Shown: positions 17,463 through 26,509, numbered from the stretch's first letter. The stretch: 64,000 nucleotides of DNA from Flavobacteriales bacterium 33_180_T64 (GCA_002162685.1 MAAQ01000013.1:124001-188000); one strand, 5' to 3'. Made by a program: numbers and translations. The notes: a model not told the origin generated them from the sequence alone.

Positions 17463-20231
17463 TTATTTAATAATAATTTTTTTAGTTTCAGAATAATTAT
17501 CAACACTAATGTTAACAAAGTAGATTCCTGAATTTAAATTAAGTTTAATATTGTAATTAGATGTCGACAAGTAGAGTTTAGTATTGAATACTCTTTGACC
17601 ATTTAAACTATAAACTTCGATATTAGCATCACCTAAATCTTTTTCAGATTTGATCGTTATCTCTCCTTCTGAAATTGTAGGAAAAAGTGTTACAATATTT
17701 GTTGTAAACTCACTTTCTATAACACTTAATGGTTGTGCTGTAAATGTACTGGTAAAGAACCCTCTACCATGTGTTGTTGCTAAAATAGTATTATCTAATG
17801 CTCTTAAATCTAAATCTACAACTTTCACATCACTCATTCCATTATAAGCCTGAATCCAAGTAGGATTAGCAACTGTATAATCTGGAGTTGCCCAAACACC
17901 AAGGTCTGTCCCTATAATAAGTTCTTCAGGAATTAATGGATTCTGCAATACACATTTCACAGGAACATCAGGTAAATTTCCTTCAAGACTTCTCCAACTA
18001 GATCCTCCATCATCAGTAAACCAAATACTTTGCACACCGTAGTTATGCATCGTAACAAACATTTCCATTTCAGTTTGTCCAAACTCTATATCTGAAATAC
18101 TTCCAACAAAACCAGGTCCAGAAATATTAGTCCAAATAGGATTAAAATTAGCAAGAATACATTTTAATAGACGCCCGTTTCTTAATCCTGCAAAAAGGGT
18201 TGATGATCCTGTAGTGAAAGGAGATATCTTCATTGCGCTTGGAGAAGAATTAAGTAATGCATTGGTTAAAGCCACATTTGTTTGTGGAGCTCCACCTGGT
18301 ATAAACTCAGCAATACGTTCAATTTGAGCAGTACCCGTAGTTGCATTAACATATAGTATATCAAAATTTTTATCTAACTCAGCTTCATTTATAAAATTAC
18401 CACCACCTAAAGTAGATAATGATAAACCTCCTGCAACATTAGGGAATCCATATAAAAAATGGCTATTTCCTGGATTAGATAAGATCGCGTAAGTTCCACT
18501 ATCATCAATTTCAGTATAAGCACCATCTCCACCACGTTCTTCATTGAAATTATTAGCTCCAGCACCTGCTCCAATAACAAACATAGATCCATTATCTTGC
18601 AACCCTCCACCTATATTATCATTCAAACTTGATTCATCAATAGCACCATAATAAAACTGAGTTGTATTGTAATCTTTATTTCTTGTTTGGATGATATTTG
18701 TATTATTAACTGCCGCAGCCATATTTGCAGCATAATAAACACCGCCATCATTACCAAAAACGGCTTCATTACCATTTGTACCTGGTCTAAAAACTATAGC
18801 ATGTTGATCTGCATGTACTAAAGACCCTGTAAAACCACCTACATTATACCATTCAGAAATTTGGGACCAAAAAGCACCATTAGTAGTTGACACGAATAAG
18901 TCGATTCCACCAACATAAAGCTTATTATTTTCATCGGCTTCAATAGGTAGATCATAAAAAGCTTGCCCTCTAGTAAAATCTCCAGCAGGAATAGTTGCAG
19001 CATCAGCATCAACAGGAAGGTTCATTGCTGTAAAATTAGCAGGCATTGTAAATGCATCTGATGTTGTAAACAATCCAACTCCATTTCCGAGATCGGCAGC
19101 AACCCAAAATCTATTAGCATCTGTACTAGACACTTCTAACTCTGTTCGTCTTGCACCAGGAACATTTTGGACAAGATTAAATGTAACACCATCTGTAGAA
19201 CTATAGATATCTCCACCTAGATTCCCAAAGGCATTACTCGTTGTAGTAAACCAAATATTATTATTAATATCGATTTCTATATCGCTTGGGTTTTTAAAAC
19301 TCCCATCAGCATGTGTAATATTAAAACGGCTCCAGTTAGCACCATCATCTACAGATTTATATAATCCTTGTTCGGCTAAACCTTGAAAGTTTACTGGACT
19401 ACCTGCATCAAAATATTGCCTTCCAACAATTCCAGCATAAATCTCTGTTACACCTCCATTATCTCTTGCAACAATATCGTTTACATAAAAAATACCGTTT
19501 ACAAATCCTTGTCCTCCGTTAGAAGTAAAACTATCATAACCACCAAAAATATTAGTCCATGTTAACCCTGCATCAGTAGATTTCCAAACACCTCTACCAA
19601 CAGCAGTAGCTTGAAATGTAAAAGATTCTCCAGAAGCGATATAAAAAACATTGCTATCGTTTGGATCTGATATAATTTGAATAACCGATATGTTAGCTTG
19701 TAATCCTGTAAGAAGAGTCCATGACGAATTAGCATCTGTAATATCATCATTCACCCATAATCCACCAGAGACACCACCAGCAAACACACGAGTATAATCA
19801 TCGGCAGGATTTGGATTCCCTATATCATTAGGATCAAACATGATACCTCTTGTACGACCACCTTGATTATTTGGACCTCTATCTATCCATGGATTAGCGC
19901 CATCACCTCCAACACCTCTTGAGACATCTCTTTGTGCTCTTAATTCTTCTTGTAATTCTAAAACACGTTCTGGCATTGGTCTTCCAGTTACTGGATCCAT
20001 AGTTAATTCCCACAATTGCTCATTATACGCATTTGGAGGTAAACCTTGAGCCTTTCTTTCGGCTCTTGTTAATTTTAAAGATTCTATAAAAGGACTATTT
20101 TTTAGATGTGATATATGCTGTTGCCTTAATTCTTCGACAGCATCATTATTTTCACTATTAGATTTGATTAGTACTACAGCGACAATTGACAACGTTACAA
20201 TTGAAACTAAAGCTAGTAATTTTCTTTTCAT
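17463..20231 (-). CDS. Secreted BNR/sortilin-like beta-propeller protein with type IX sorting domain
   Basis: A 922-residue exported protein. An N-terminal hydrophobic signal (about 4-24) is followed by a charged helical segment (about 30-95) and a long body of BNR-type repeats with the Asp-box pattern (STDAGLTW, SVDDGANW, STTNGAFW, TDDGGSSW), which fold as beta-propellers like those of sortilin/VPS10 and of glycosidases. The end (about 845-922) is a Por secretion tail: LFPTISEGEITIKSE, IEVYSLNGQRVF, LNSGIYFVNI, KKIIIK. This domain directs export by the type IX secretion system to the cell surface or medium. No catalytic domain is visible; an adhesive or binding role is possible. It starts 18 bp after dgt, so the two are likely co-transcribed, though functionally unrelated. 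Confidence 0.92.
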   Translation of the reverse strand: MKRKLLALVSIVTLSIVAVVLIKSNSENNDAVEELRQQHISHLKNSPFIESLKLTRAERKAQGLPPNAYNEQLWELTMDPVTGRPMPERVLELQEELRAQRDVSRGVGGDGANPWIDRGPNNQGGRTRGIMFDPNDIGNPNPADDYTRVFAGGVSGGLWVNDDITDANSSWTLLTGLQANISVIQIISDPNDSNVFYIASGESFTFQATAVGRGVWKSTDAGLTWTNIFGGYDSFTSNGGQGFVNGIFYVNDIVARDNGGVTEIYAGIVGRQYFDAGSPVNFQGLAEQGLYKSVDDGANWSRFNITHADGSFKNPSDIEIDINNNIWFTTTSNAFGNLGGDIYSSTDGVTFNLVQNVPGARRTELEVSSTDANRFWVAADLGNGVGLFTTSDAFTMPANFTAMNLPVDADAATIPAGDFTRGQAFYDLPIEADENNKLYVGGIDLFVSTTNGAFWSQISEWYNVGGFTGSLVHADQHAIVFRPGTNGNEAVFGNDGGVYYAANMAAAVNNTNIIQTRNKDYNTTQFYYGAIDESSLNDNIGGGLQDNGSMFVIGAGAGANNFNEERGGDGAYTEIDDSGTYAILSNPGNSHFLYGFPNVAGGLSLSTLGGGNFINEAELDKNFDILYVNATTGTAQIERIAEFIPGGAPQTNVALTNALLNSSPSAMKISPFTTGSSTLFAGLRNGRLLKCILANFNPIWTNISGPGFVGSISDIEFGQTEMEMFVTMHNYGVQSIWFTDDGGSSWRSLEGNLPDVPVKCVLQNPLIPEELIIGTDLGVWATPDYTVANPTWIQAYNGMSDVKVVDLDLRALDNTILATTHGRGFFTSTFTAQPLSVIESEFTTNIVTLFPTISEGEITIKSEKDLGDANIEVYSLNGQRVFNTKLYLSTSNYNIKLNLNSGIYFVNISVDNYSETKKIIIK

Positions 20232-20249
20232 CTTTTTTACAATTTTTGT

Positions 20250-21593
20250 TTATAAATGGTTTCCTTTTAACTTTTGATAGGTTAACATAGCATTACTATC
20301 GGACATTTTTGAGACGAAAAAGCAGACAGACAATAAACTATTATATGTATTATCTTTTTTTAAGTCTACATTAGGCTCTAAAACTTTCAAAATAAGTCTA
20401 TCAAAGTTAGAGATTTCTCCTTTCAAATTATTTATAACCGATTTTGTAAAGATATTTAAAAGTTCATTAATAACCTTATAACCCAAAATCTCTTTATGTA
20501 TGACTTCTGTAGATTGATATACATTAGCAACACTTAGTTTTATGATATCATTTATTTGAGCTTCATAGGCACTATAATCCATTAATGCTTTAGAAAATTC
20601 ACCAGACAAAATAGCCTCTTCATGTTCCATAAATAAATCAACAGCTTCATTAATTAATGTATTAATTGCTAATGACCGTAAGTAGCTCAATCTATCTTGT
20701 GTACTTTGTAAAGCGTGATAGGTTTTTGTTTGAATATCATCACGAACCAAATTAATAAGATACTCTAAAGCATACTCTTCTTGAATAAGACCTAAATTTA
20801 TACCATCTTCAAAATCTATTATGGTATAGCAAATATCATCAGCGGCTTCAACCAAATATACCAATGGATGTCTGCAATAACTAATATCAATATTCTCTCC
20901 TCTTTTAATTAACCCTAACTCTTCAGCAACATCTTTGAATAAGTCTTTTTCATTTTGAAAAAACCCATATTTTTTATCTGCAATGTGTTTGGTAGGTTTC
21001 TTAGGAAGTGATTCTTTAGGATACTTTGCAAAAGCACCAAGTGTCGCATAACTGAGTCTTAAACCTCCAATACGTCCTTGTCTACTTTCGGTTAATATCT
21101 TAAATCCATTAGCATTACCCTCAAAACTGCAAAGGTCTTCATATTGTTTTGCTGTTAACTGATCTTCAAAATAACGTCCTTCTCCTGTTTTAAAAAATTC
21201 TCCAATTGCTTTTTCTCCTGAATGTCCAAAAGGCGGATTTCCAATATCATGTGCTAAAGCAGCTGCTGCGACAATAGCACCGAAATCATTCATTTGATAT
21301 CCATGAACATCTCTTAAATGAGGGTGCTTTTCTAATAATTTCTGGCCTACTTTTCGTCCTAAAGATCGCCCTACGACACTTACTTCTAAACTATGAGTTA
21401 ATCGTGTATGAACGAAATCGGTTTTTGACAATGGCACCACTTGAGTTTTATCCTGAAGACTTCTAAATTCTGAAGAAAAAATGATACGATCATAATCAAC
21501 CTCAAAACCCAATCGCGTTTCGTCTTGTTCTTTTCGTAAGCGTTTATGAGTGTCTCCAAATCGTTTTAAAGAGAGTAATTGTTCCCAGTTCAT
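20250..21593 (-). CDS. dgt: Deoxyguanosine triphosphate triphosphohydrolase (dGTPase)
   Basis: HD-domain phosphohydrolase that splits dGTP (or other dNTPs) into deoxynucleoside and triphosphate, controlling the dNTP pool. The 447-residue protein has the N-terminal signature FRSLQDKTQV, the first metal His in HTRLTHSLEVS, the HD pair in AAALAHDIGNPPFGHSGE, and the later DDICYTIIDFEDG metal Asp. It is shorter than the E. coli enzyme (about 505) but typical of the Bacteroidota type. The gene heads a transcript that continues into the BNR gene. On the minus strand, 38-55 nt before the start, are two 11-bp-spaced hexamers resembling those of the neighbouring phosphate-type promoters. Confidence 0.95.
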   Translation of the reverse strand: MNWEQLLSLKRFGDTHKRLRKEQDETRLGFEVDYDRIIFSSEFRSLQDKTQVVPLSKTDFVHTRLTHSLEVSVVGRSLGRKVGQKLLEKHPHLRDVHGYQMNDFGAIVAAAALAHDIGNPPFGHSGEKAIGEFFKTGEGRYFEDQLTAKQYEDLCSFEGNANGFKILTESRQGRIGGLRLSYATLGAFAKYPKESLPKKPTKHIADKKYGFFQNEKDLFKDVAEELGLIKRGENIDISYCRHPLVYLVEAADDICYTIIDFEDGINLGLIQEEYALEYLINLVRDDIQTKTYHALQSTQDRLSYLRSLAINTLINEAVDLFMEHEEAILSGEFSKALMDYSAYEAQINDIIKLSVANVYQSTEVIHKEILGYKVINELLNIFTKSVINNLKGEISNFDRLILKVLEPNVDLKKDNTYNSLLSVCFFVSKMSDSNAMLTYQKLKGNHL

Positions 21594-21630
21594 AAATAAG
21601 TTTTAGTAGCAGCAATATAAGCTATTTCAA

Positions 21631-21648
21631 TGTTAATTTAATGTTTCC
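21631..21648 (-). promoter_or_regulatory. Two-hexamer Pho-box-like site facing dgt
   Basis: On the minus strand: GGAAACATTAAATTAACA, i.e. GAAACA and TTAACA at 11-bp spacing. It is almost identical to the porin promoter site (GGAAACATTAAGTTAACA, 26744-26761). A convincing -7 box at the matching distance is lacking (best: TTATATTG), so function for dgt is uncertain. Confidence 0.35.
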
Positions 21649-21673
21649 AATTAACAAAAAACAGCAATTTCAT

Positions 21674-21751
21674 GTAACACTTAATTAACCTTTTTATCAC
21701 TTAGGTTTAATCTGTCATTAACACAAAATTTACACTACGAACCTTTCTTTG
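21674..21751 (+). promoter_or_regulatory. Six-repeat Pho-box-like array plus -7 box of the lipoprotein gene
   Basis: Hexamers at exactly 11-bp steps: GTAACA (21674), TTAACC (21685), ATCACT (21696), TTAATC (21707), TTAACA (21718), TTTACA (21729). The spacing and the TT(A/T/C)ACA consensus resemble PhoP boxes of Bacillus and similar 11-bp-phased Pho boxes elsewhere. Nine nt after the last hexamer lies TTTCTTTG (21744-21751), 7 of 8 matches to the -7 consensus, with no separate -33 element. That is the layout of an activator-dependent promoter. The regulator has not been identified in this window. Confidence 0.6.
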
Positions 21752-21793
21752 CATCAATAATTAAAAACACAAAAACTATTTAAAAATAATATC

Positions 21794-23068
21794 ATGAAAA
21801 AATTAGTATTATCCGCTTTAATCGTTTCTTCTTTAATATTTACTGGCTGTTTTAAAGATGATGACACTCCTATCATTATAGAAGAGACAACGATTATCAA
21901 TCAAAATGGTAACGGAACTAGTGGAGAAGAATGTCCTATAGTAAATATTACTGGCTCTATCACTGAAAGTACAACATGGACGAATAATAATATTTATAGA
22001 TTAAACCAAAAAGTAGTTGTTGATAACGGAGCTACTTTAACAATACAAGAAGGAACAATTATTAAAGGTTCTCCAGGAACAGGATCTTTAGCTTCTGCTT
22101 TAATTATTGCTAGAGGAGCAAAAATTAACGCTGTTGGTACTGCTGCTCAGCCTATTATTTTCACATCAACAAGTGATAACATTTCTTGCGATGAAACTGC
22201 AGGAACAAATCTTGACGAAAACGACAGAGGTCTTTGGGGAGGCTTAATCATTCTTGGCAATGCACCTTGTTCATTCTCTGGAGATATTACTGAAGCTCAA
22301 ATTGAAGGCATCCCAGCCGATGACAGCTTTGGATTATATGGTGGTACTGATGCTGCTGATAATTCTGGTGTTGTTTCTTACATCTCTATTCGTCATGGTG
22401 GCACTTTAATTGGTGAAGGAAATGAAATTAATGGATTAACATTAGGTGGTGTTGGAAACCAAACTGTAATCAACAATATTGAAGTTGTTGCTAATGTTGA
22501 TGATGGTATCGAGTTTTTTGGTGGAACTGTAAATGCTACTAATCTATTAGTATGGGCTCAAGGTGATGATGCATTGGATATTGACCAAGCCTATTCAGGA
22601 ACAATTGATAATGCAGTTGTAGTATTAGGTAATTTCTCTGATCATGCTTTTGAAATTGATGGCCCTGAAGGCTCTGCTCTTGGTTCATTTACATTACAAA
22701 ACGCAACTATTATTGGTAACACTGTTACTGAAAATGGAGAATATGCTGATTACAGAAGTGGTGCAACAGGAACAACTAACAATATTTATGCTTTCGGATT
22801 CAAAACGTCTTCAGATATTGAATTAGATAATGATGGTGTAGCAACAAACTATAACAACTCAAATTTAATCTTCGGAGCTTGGGAAATTGTATTACCATCA
22901 GGCGTTACAGATGTAACTACTCCTTTTGTAAATAAAGCTGAAATTGTAACCGTAATAGGATTTGGCTCTACTGCAACTGCAATAACTCAAGGAAATAATA
23001 CTGTTGGAGCAACAACTTCAGATTTAAGCTGGACTTATTCTAATACTGCCGGAAATTTAGGATTCTAA
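21794..23068 (+). CDS. Surface lipoprotein with right-handed beta-helix fold
   Basis: A 424-residue lipoprotein. The signal ends in the lipobox FTGC (Cys19) and continues FKDDD, which matches the Lys-Asp-rich lipoprotein export signal that sends Bacteroidota lipoproteins to the outer surface. The body has repeated short strands and Asn/Gly turns typical of parallel beta-helix proteins (VVDNGATLTIQEGTIIKG, RGLWGGLIILGNAPC, VVSYISIRHGG, DDGIEFFGGTVNATNLLVWA, DDALDIDQAYSGTIDNAVV). Catalytic residues are not recognised. It is followed 84 bp later by a TonB receptor gene, and such lipoprotein-receptor pairs are often functional partners in uptake. The promoter carries a six-hexamer Pho-box-like array and two phosphate-transport genes lie downstream, so a role in acquiring phosphate or a phosphorylated compound is inferred. 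Confidence 0.85.
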   Translation: MKKLVLSALIVSSLIFTGCFKDDDTPIIIEETTIINQNGNGTSGEECPIVNITGSITESTTWTNNNIYRLNQKVVVDNGATLTIQEGTIIKGSPGTGSLASALIIARGAKINAVGTAAQPIIFTSTSDNISCDETAGTNLDENDRGLWGGLIILGNAPCSFSGDITEAQIEGIPADDSFGLYGGTDAADNSGVVSYISIRHGGTLIGEGNEINGLTLGGVGNQTVINNIEVVANVDDGIEFFGGTVNATNLLVWAQGDDALDIDQAYSGTIDNAVVVLGNFSDHAFEIDGPEGSALGSFTLQNATIIGNTVTENGEYADYRSGATGTTNNIYAFGFKTSSDIELDNDGVATNYNNSNLIFGAWEIVLPSGVTDVTTPFVNKAEIVTVIGFGSTATAITQGNNTVGATTSDLSWTYSNTAGNLGF

Positions 23069-23100
23069 CTGAACAAATAAACATAATCCCTTTGAAAACA

Positions 23101-23136
23101 AAACTACTACTCATCACTTAAGCTGAGTAGTAGTTT
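23101..23136. promoter_or_regulatory. 13-bp perfect intercistronic hairpin without T run
   Basis: AAACTACTACTCA / TGAGTAGTAGTTT with a 10-nt loop, between the lipoprotein gene and the TonB receptor gene. The downstream side is AAATAATTAAATAATC, not a U tract. It could act as a weak terminator or protect the 3' end of the upstream message, so that the lipoprotein is made in excess over the receptor. Confidence 0.6.
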
Positions 23137-23152
23137 AAATAATTAAATAATC

Positions 23153-25981
23153 ATGCAAAAAAACATATACTCACTTCTTTTCTTTTTATTTATAATTACT
23201 GGTTATGCCAATGCTCAAAAAGGAAAAGTAGCAGGAAATGTAATTGATGGTGAATTTGTAGAGCCTATGGCTTTTTCCAACATACTTATAAAAGGCACTA
23301 CAACTGGAACAACTTCTGATTTTGATGGTAAATACGAGTTAGAATTAGAGCCAGGAACTTACACTATAGTATTTTCATTTGTTGGATATAATACCCAAGA
23401 AATTAGTACTGTTATTATTAAAGCCGGAGAAGTAACCATTTTAGATGTAACCTTAGAAACTAATTCGCTAGACACGGTAATTGTTACAACAAGCGTAAAA
23501 CGAAATACTGAAAATTCTGTTTTAAATTTACAAAAGAAATCGGCAGTTGTAATGGATGGCTTATCTGCTCAAGCTATAAAAAGCACAGGTGCTAGCAACT
23601 TGGCAAGTGCCGTTAAAAGTGTTCCAGGCGTTTCTATTGAAGGTGGTAAATATGTATATGTTCGTGGTTTAGGTGACCGTTATACAAAATCTATTTTAAA
23701 TGGAATTGATATTCCTGGTTTAGATCCTGATCGTAATACAATTCAGATGGATTTATTTCCTACTAATATATTAGACAATGTTATCGTACTAAAATCTGCC
23801 TCAGCAGAATATCCTGCAGATTTTACTGGTGGCATTATTGATATTGTCACTAAAGATTTCCCTACAAAAGCAGAATATACGATTTCATTAGGCACAAGTT
23901 ACAACCCAGATATGCACTTTAATGATAACTATCTTAGTTCAAAAGGGAGCAATACAGACTTTTTTGGATTTGATGACGGCACAAGAGATTTACCAATACA
24001 TAGATACCAACAAATTCCTGGCACTTTTGAAAATCAATTATTATTAACATCTCTTACTAATAGATTTCAAAAAGAATTACAAGCTAAACAAGAAACTAGC
24101 GGTATGAATTTCGATTTTGGTTTCACATTAGGTAACCAATACGACATTGGAGATCATAAGTTAGGATATCAAGCATCATTCTCATATAAAAACGAAACAA
24201 CCTTTTATAAAAACAGAGAAGACGGTGCTTTTGTAAAGAATAATGCAGATTCATCTGATAATGATTTAAATTTTGTTTTAAACTCAAATGGTTCTGAAGG
24301 TATAAATAATATTATTCTTAACGGAATGCTTGGACTAACTTATAAAACCGATAAAGCAAAGTATAAAGTCAACTTATTACACATCCAGAATGGAGAATCG
24401 TCAGCAGGTTTATTTAACCAAGTGATTTCCCAAGATGGTGTTGGAGGAGGCTTAGAGCCATTAACTAAAAATTCTATTACTTATACAGAACGCTCGATTA
24501 CTAACTTATTACTAACAGGTAAACACCGTTTAAGCAATAACGAAAATGCTTTTAATTTAGAATGGAAACTATCACCAACCTTTTCTAAAGTTATGGATAA
24601 AGCACATCGAATTACGCCATTTCAACAATCTGGAGAAGGCGATTTTTTTATTAGTCCAAGTGCATCAACATATCCAATTCAACTGTGGAGAAATCTTATT
24701 GAAGAAAACTGGGCTGGAAAAATAGATTTAAACAAAACAGTAGAATTATTTGGAAGACCTGCCAAATTAAAATTTGGAGGAGCTTACACCTATAAATTTA
24801 GAGATTTCAGTATCGATGATTACACCTTTAATATTCAAGGTGATGATTCTTTTATAGCAAATGGAAATGCTAATAATTTATTAGTTTCTGAAAATATTTG
24901 GAACCCTACCTCAGATTCAGGCACATACTTAGTGTTTGGAGATCAATTCAATCCAAACGATGCTTATGAAGGTGAGCAAACTATTGGAGCAACTTATTTT
25001 TCTGCTGAATTTAATGTGTCTGAAAAACTTAAATCTGTTTTAGGTATTAGAACCGAATATTTTCAATCATTCTATACAGGACAAAATAATACCACTCAAT
25101 TTGATAGAGAGCGTATTTTAGACGAACTAGATATATTCCCTTCAGCTAACTTAATCTATGCTGCAACTAATAATTCAAATATAAGAGTGTCATATTCTCG
25201 TACAACTGCTCGACCTTCTTTTAAAGAAGCTTCAGTCGCACAAATTTTTGACCCAATTACGAATCGTTTGTTTATTGGTAATATTAATTTAGCACCTACT
25301 TATGTTAACAACTTTGATTTAAGATTCGAACGCTTTGGTGATAATGGACAAATGTTTGCAATAAGTGGTTTTTATAAAGATTTCAAAGATCCAATTGAGC
25401 AAGCATTCTTCTTACAAGCACCTACTCAATTAACTGTTGGTAATTTAGGAAACGCTAAAGTTTATGGCGCAGAATTAGAGTTTAGACAACGTCTTGGTTT
25501 TATTACTGAAGGTTTGAACAACTTAAAATTTAACGCTAATGTTTCTGTCATAAAATCTGAATTAACAATGTCTGAGGCCGAATTTACGAGTCGTCAATTA
25601 GCAGCTAGAGATGGTGAAAGCATAGATAAAGAAAGAGAATTACAAGGTCAAGCACCTTACCTTATAAATATTGGTTTAGATTACAACAACAAAGATTTAG
25701 GTCTTCAAACAGGTTTATTTTATAACGTTCAAGGTGAAACATTAGAAGTTGTAGGCATAGGCTTAGTTCCAGATGTATTTACACAACCTTTTAGCAGTTT
25801 AAATTTCACTTTAAACAAAGCTTTTGGAGAAAAAAAGAACTCATCTATAGATTTAAAAGTATCAAATATTTTAAACAGTGTTAGAGAAAGTGACTACCAA
25901 TCCTTTGGAGCACGTAATCAAACATTTTCTTTGAGAGAACCTGGAACAGAAATATCTCTAGGATATACTTTTAAATTCTAA
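23153..25981 (+). CDS. TonB-dependent receptor paired with beta-helix lipoprotein
   Basis: A 942-residue outer-membrane TonB receptor. It has a signal peptide (cleaved near NAQ, residue 21), a CarboxypepD_reg-like domain (about 25-105, with GTTTGTTSDFDGKYEL), a plug with NLASAVKSVPGVSIEGGKYV, VRGLGDRYTKSILNG and ASAEYPADFTGGIIDI, and a barrel ending ISLGYTFKF. The plug sequence (VRGLGDRY, LNG) marks a receptor subfamily common in Flavobacteriaceae that is not SusC. No SusD gene is adjacent; the beta-helix lipoprotein upstream probably takes the lid or ligand-binding role. The two genes share a transcript starting at the Pho-box-like promoter, interrupted by a hairpin. A terminator follows. 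The ligand is not known; the context suggests phosphate-containing compounds. Confidence 0.93.
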   Translation: MQKNIYSLLFFLFIITGYANAQKGKVAGNVIDGEFVEPMAFSNILIKGTTTGTTSDFDGKYELELEPGTYTIVFSFVGYNTQEISTVIIKAGEVTILDVTLETNSLDTVIVTTSVKRNTENSVLNLQKKSAVVMDGLSAQAIKSTGASNLASAVKSVPGVSIEGGKYVYVRGLGDRYTKSILNGIDIPGLDPDRNTIQMDLFPTNILDNVIVLKSASAEYPADFTGGIIDIVTKDFPTKAEYTISLGTSYNPDMHFNDNYLSSKGSNTDFFGFDDGTRDLPIHRYQQIPGTFENQLLLTSLTNRFQKELQAKQETSGMNFDFGFTLGNQYDIGDHKLGYQASFSYKNETTFYKNREDGAFVKNNADSSDNDLNFVLNSNGSEGINNIILNGMLGLTYKTDKAKYKVNLLHIQNGESSAGLFNQVISQDGVGGGLEPLTKNSITYTERSITNLLLTGKHRLSNNENAFNLEWKLSPTFSKVMDKAHRITPFQQSGEGDFFISPSASTYPIQLWRNLIEENWAGKIDLNKTVELFGRPAKLKFGGAYTYKFRDFSIDDYTFNIQGDDSFIANGNANNLLVSENIWNPTSDSGTYLVFGDQFNPNDAYEGEQTIGATYFSAEFNVSEKLKSVLGIRTEYFQSFYTGQNNTTQFDRERILDELDIFPSANLIYAATNNSNIRVSYSRTTARPSFKEASVAQIFDPITNRLFIGNINLAPTYVNNFDLRFERFGDNGQMFAISGFYKDFKDPIEQAFFLQAPTQLTVGNLGNAKVYGAELEFRQRLGFITEGLNNLKFNANVSVIKSELTMSEAEFTSRQLAARDGESIDKERELQGQAPYLINIGLDYNNKDLGLQTGLFYNVQGETLEVVGIGLVPDVFTQPFSSLNFTLNKAFGEKKNSSIDLKVSNILNSVRESDYQSFGARNQTFSLREPGTEISLGYTFKF

Positions 25982-26004
25982 AATTTAATTTAACCTACAA
26001 ACAG

Positions 26005-26035
26005 AAAAGGTTCCAACACTGTTGGAACCTTTTTT
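26005..26035. terminator. Bidirectional intrinsic terminator
   Basis: Stem AAAAGGTTCCAAC / GTTGGAACCTTTT with a 3-nt loop ACT, between the convergent TonB receptor and MORN-protein genes. Confidence 0.93.
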
Positions 26036-26055
26036 ATAATATTAGAATTAGTTTA

Positions 26056-26412
26056 CTAATTGTTAACTGCTAATTGAACTTTATCTGTCCATTCACCTAC
26101 GCTAGTAATTCTCGAATCGACATAATCCACTTCTCTTAGTTTGTCTCCCGACCAAAATAACCATTTACCTACCTTCTTTCCATTAAGATATTCACCAACA
26201 GTAACCTTATTTCCTTTTATATCATAACTTGTCCAAACACCTTGAAGCTCACCTTCTGCGTTAAAAGTTCCTTGTTGTTCAATCATTCCATTATCATAAA
26301 AATATGTTGCAACAGTTAATTTCCCTTCTTTTTTTAAATCTACTTTAGCGTCTTTTTGAGCATAAGTAAAAGTGACACTTAACATGAACACTATTGCAAA
26401 TAACTTTTTCAT
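26056..26412 (-). CDS. Small exported MORN-repeat-like protein
   Basis: A 118-residue protein with a signal peptide (MKKLFAIVFMLSVTFTYAQ, cleaved after AQ). The mature part shows MORN_2-type repeats: YFYDNGMIEQQGTFNAEGEL, GVWTSYDIKGNKVTVGEY, NGKKVGKWLFWSGD. Such repeats form short beta-hairpins; in Bacteroidota they occur in many small secreted or toxin/antitoxin-like proteins, and the biochemical role is unknown. The promoter contains a well-formed -7 box and a five-hexamer Pho-box-like array, and the gene sits inside a phosphate-type gene group, so phosphate-responsive expression is inferred. Confidence 0.8.
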   Translation of the reverse strand: MKKLFAIVFMLSVTFTYAQKDAKVDLKKEGKLTVATYFYDNGMIEQQGTFNAEGELQGVWTSYDIKGNKVTVGEYLNGKKVGKWLFWSGDKLREVDYVDSRITSVGEWTDKVQLAVNN

Positions 26413-26443
26413 CTCTTTTCTTTTTTAATTAAACATCTCCTAT

Positions 26444-26474
26444 CAAATTTAATAAAAAATTTACATTTTACAAA
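26444..26474 (-). promoter_or_regulatory. Promoter of the MORN-protein gene
   Basis: On the minus strand: TTTG (26474-26471) as -33, a 19-nt spacer, then TAAATTTG (26451-26444) as a perfect -7 box, 31 nt before the ATG. Both elements and the spacing fit the Bacteroidota promoter model. Confidence 0.7.
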
Positions 26475-26509
26475 CATTTACTTAACATTAAATTAACATT
26501 GAATTAACA
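26460..26509. promoter_or_regulatory. Five-repeat Pho-box-like array
   Basis: Hexamers at exact 11-bp steps on the plus strand: TTTACA (26460), CAAACA (26471), TTAACA (26482), TTAACA (26493), TTAACA (26504); the last three are perfect with near-identical spacers. The array overlaps the -33 region of the divergent MORN gene and begins 8 nt from its -7 box. Relative to that gene the repeats are in inverted orientation, compared with the porin and lipoprotein promoters. Confidence 0.6.
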
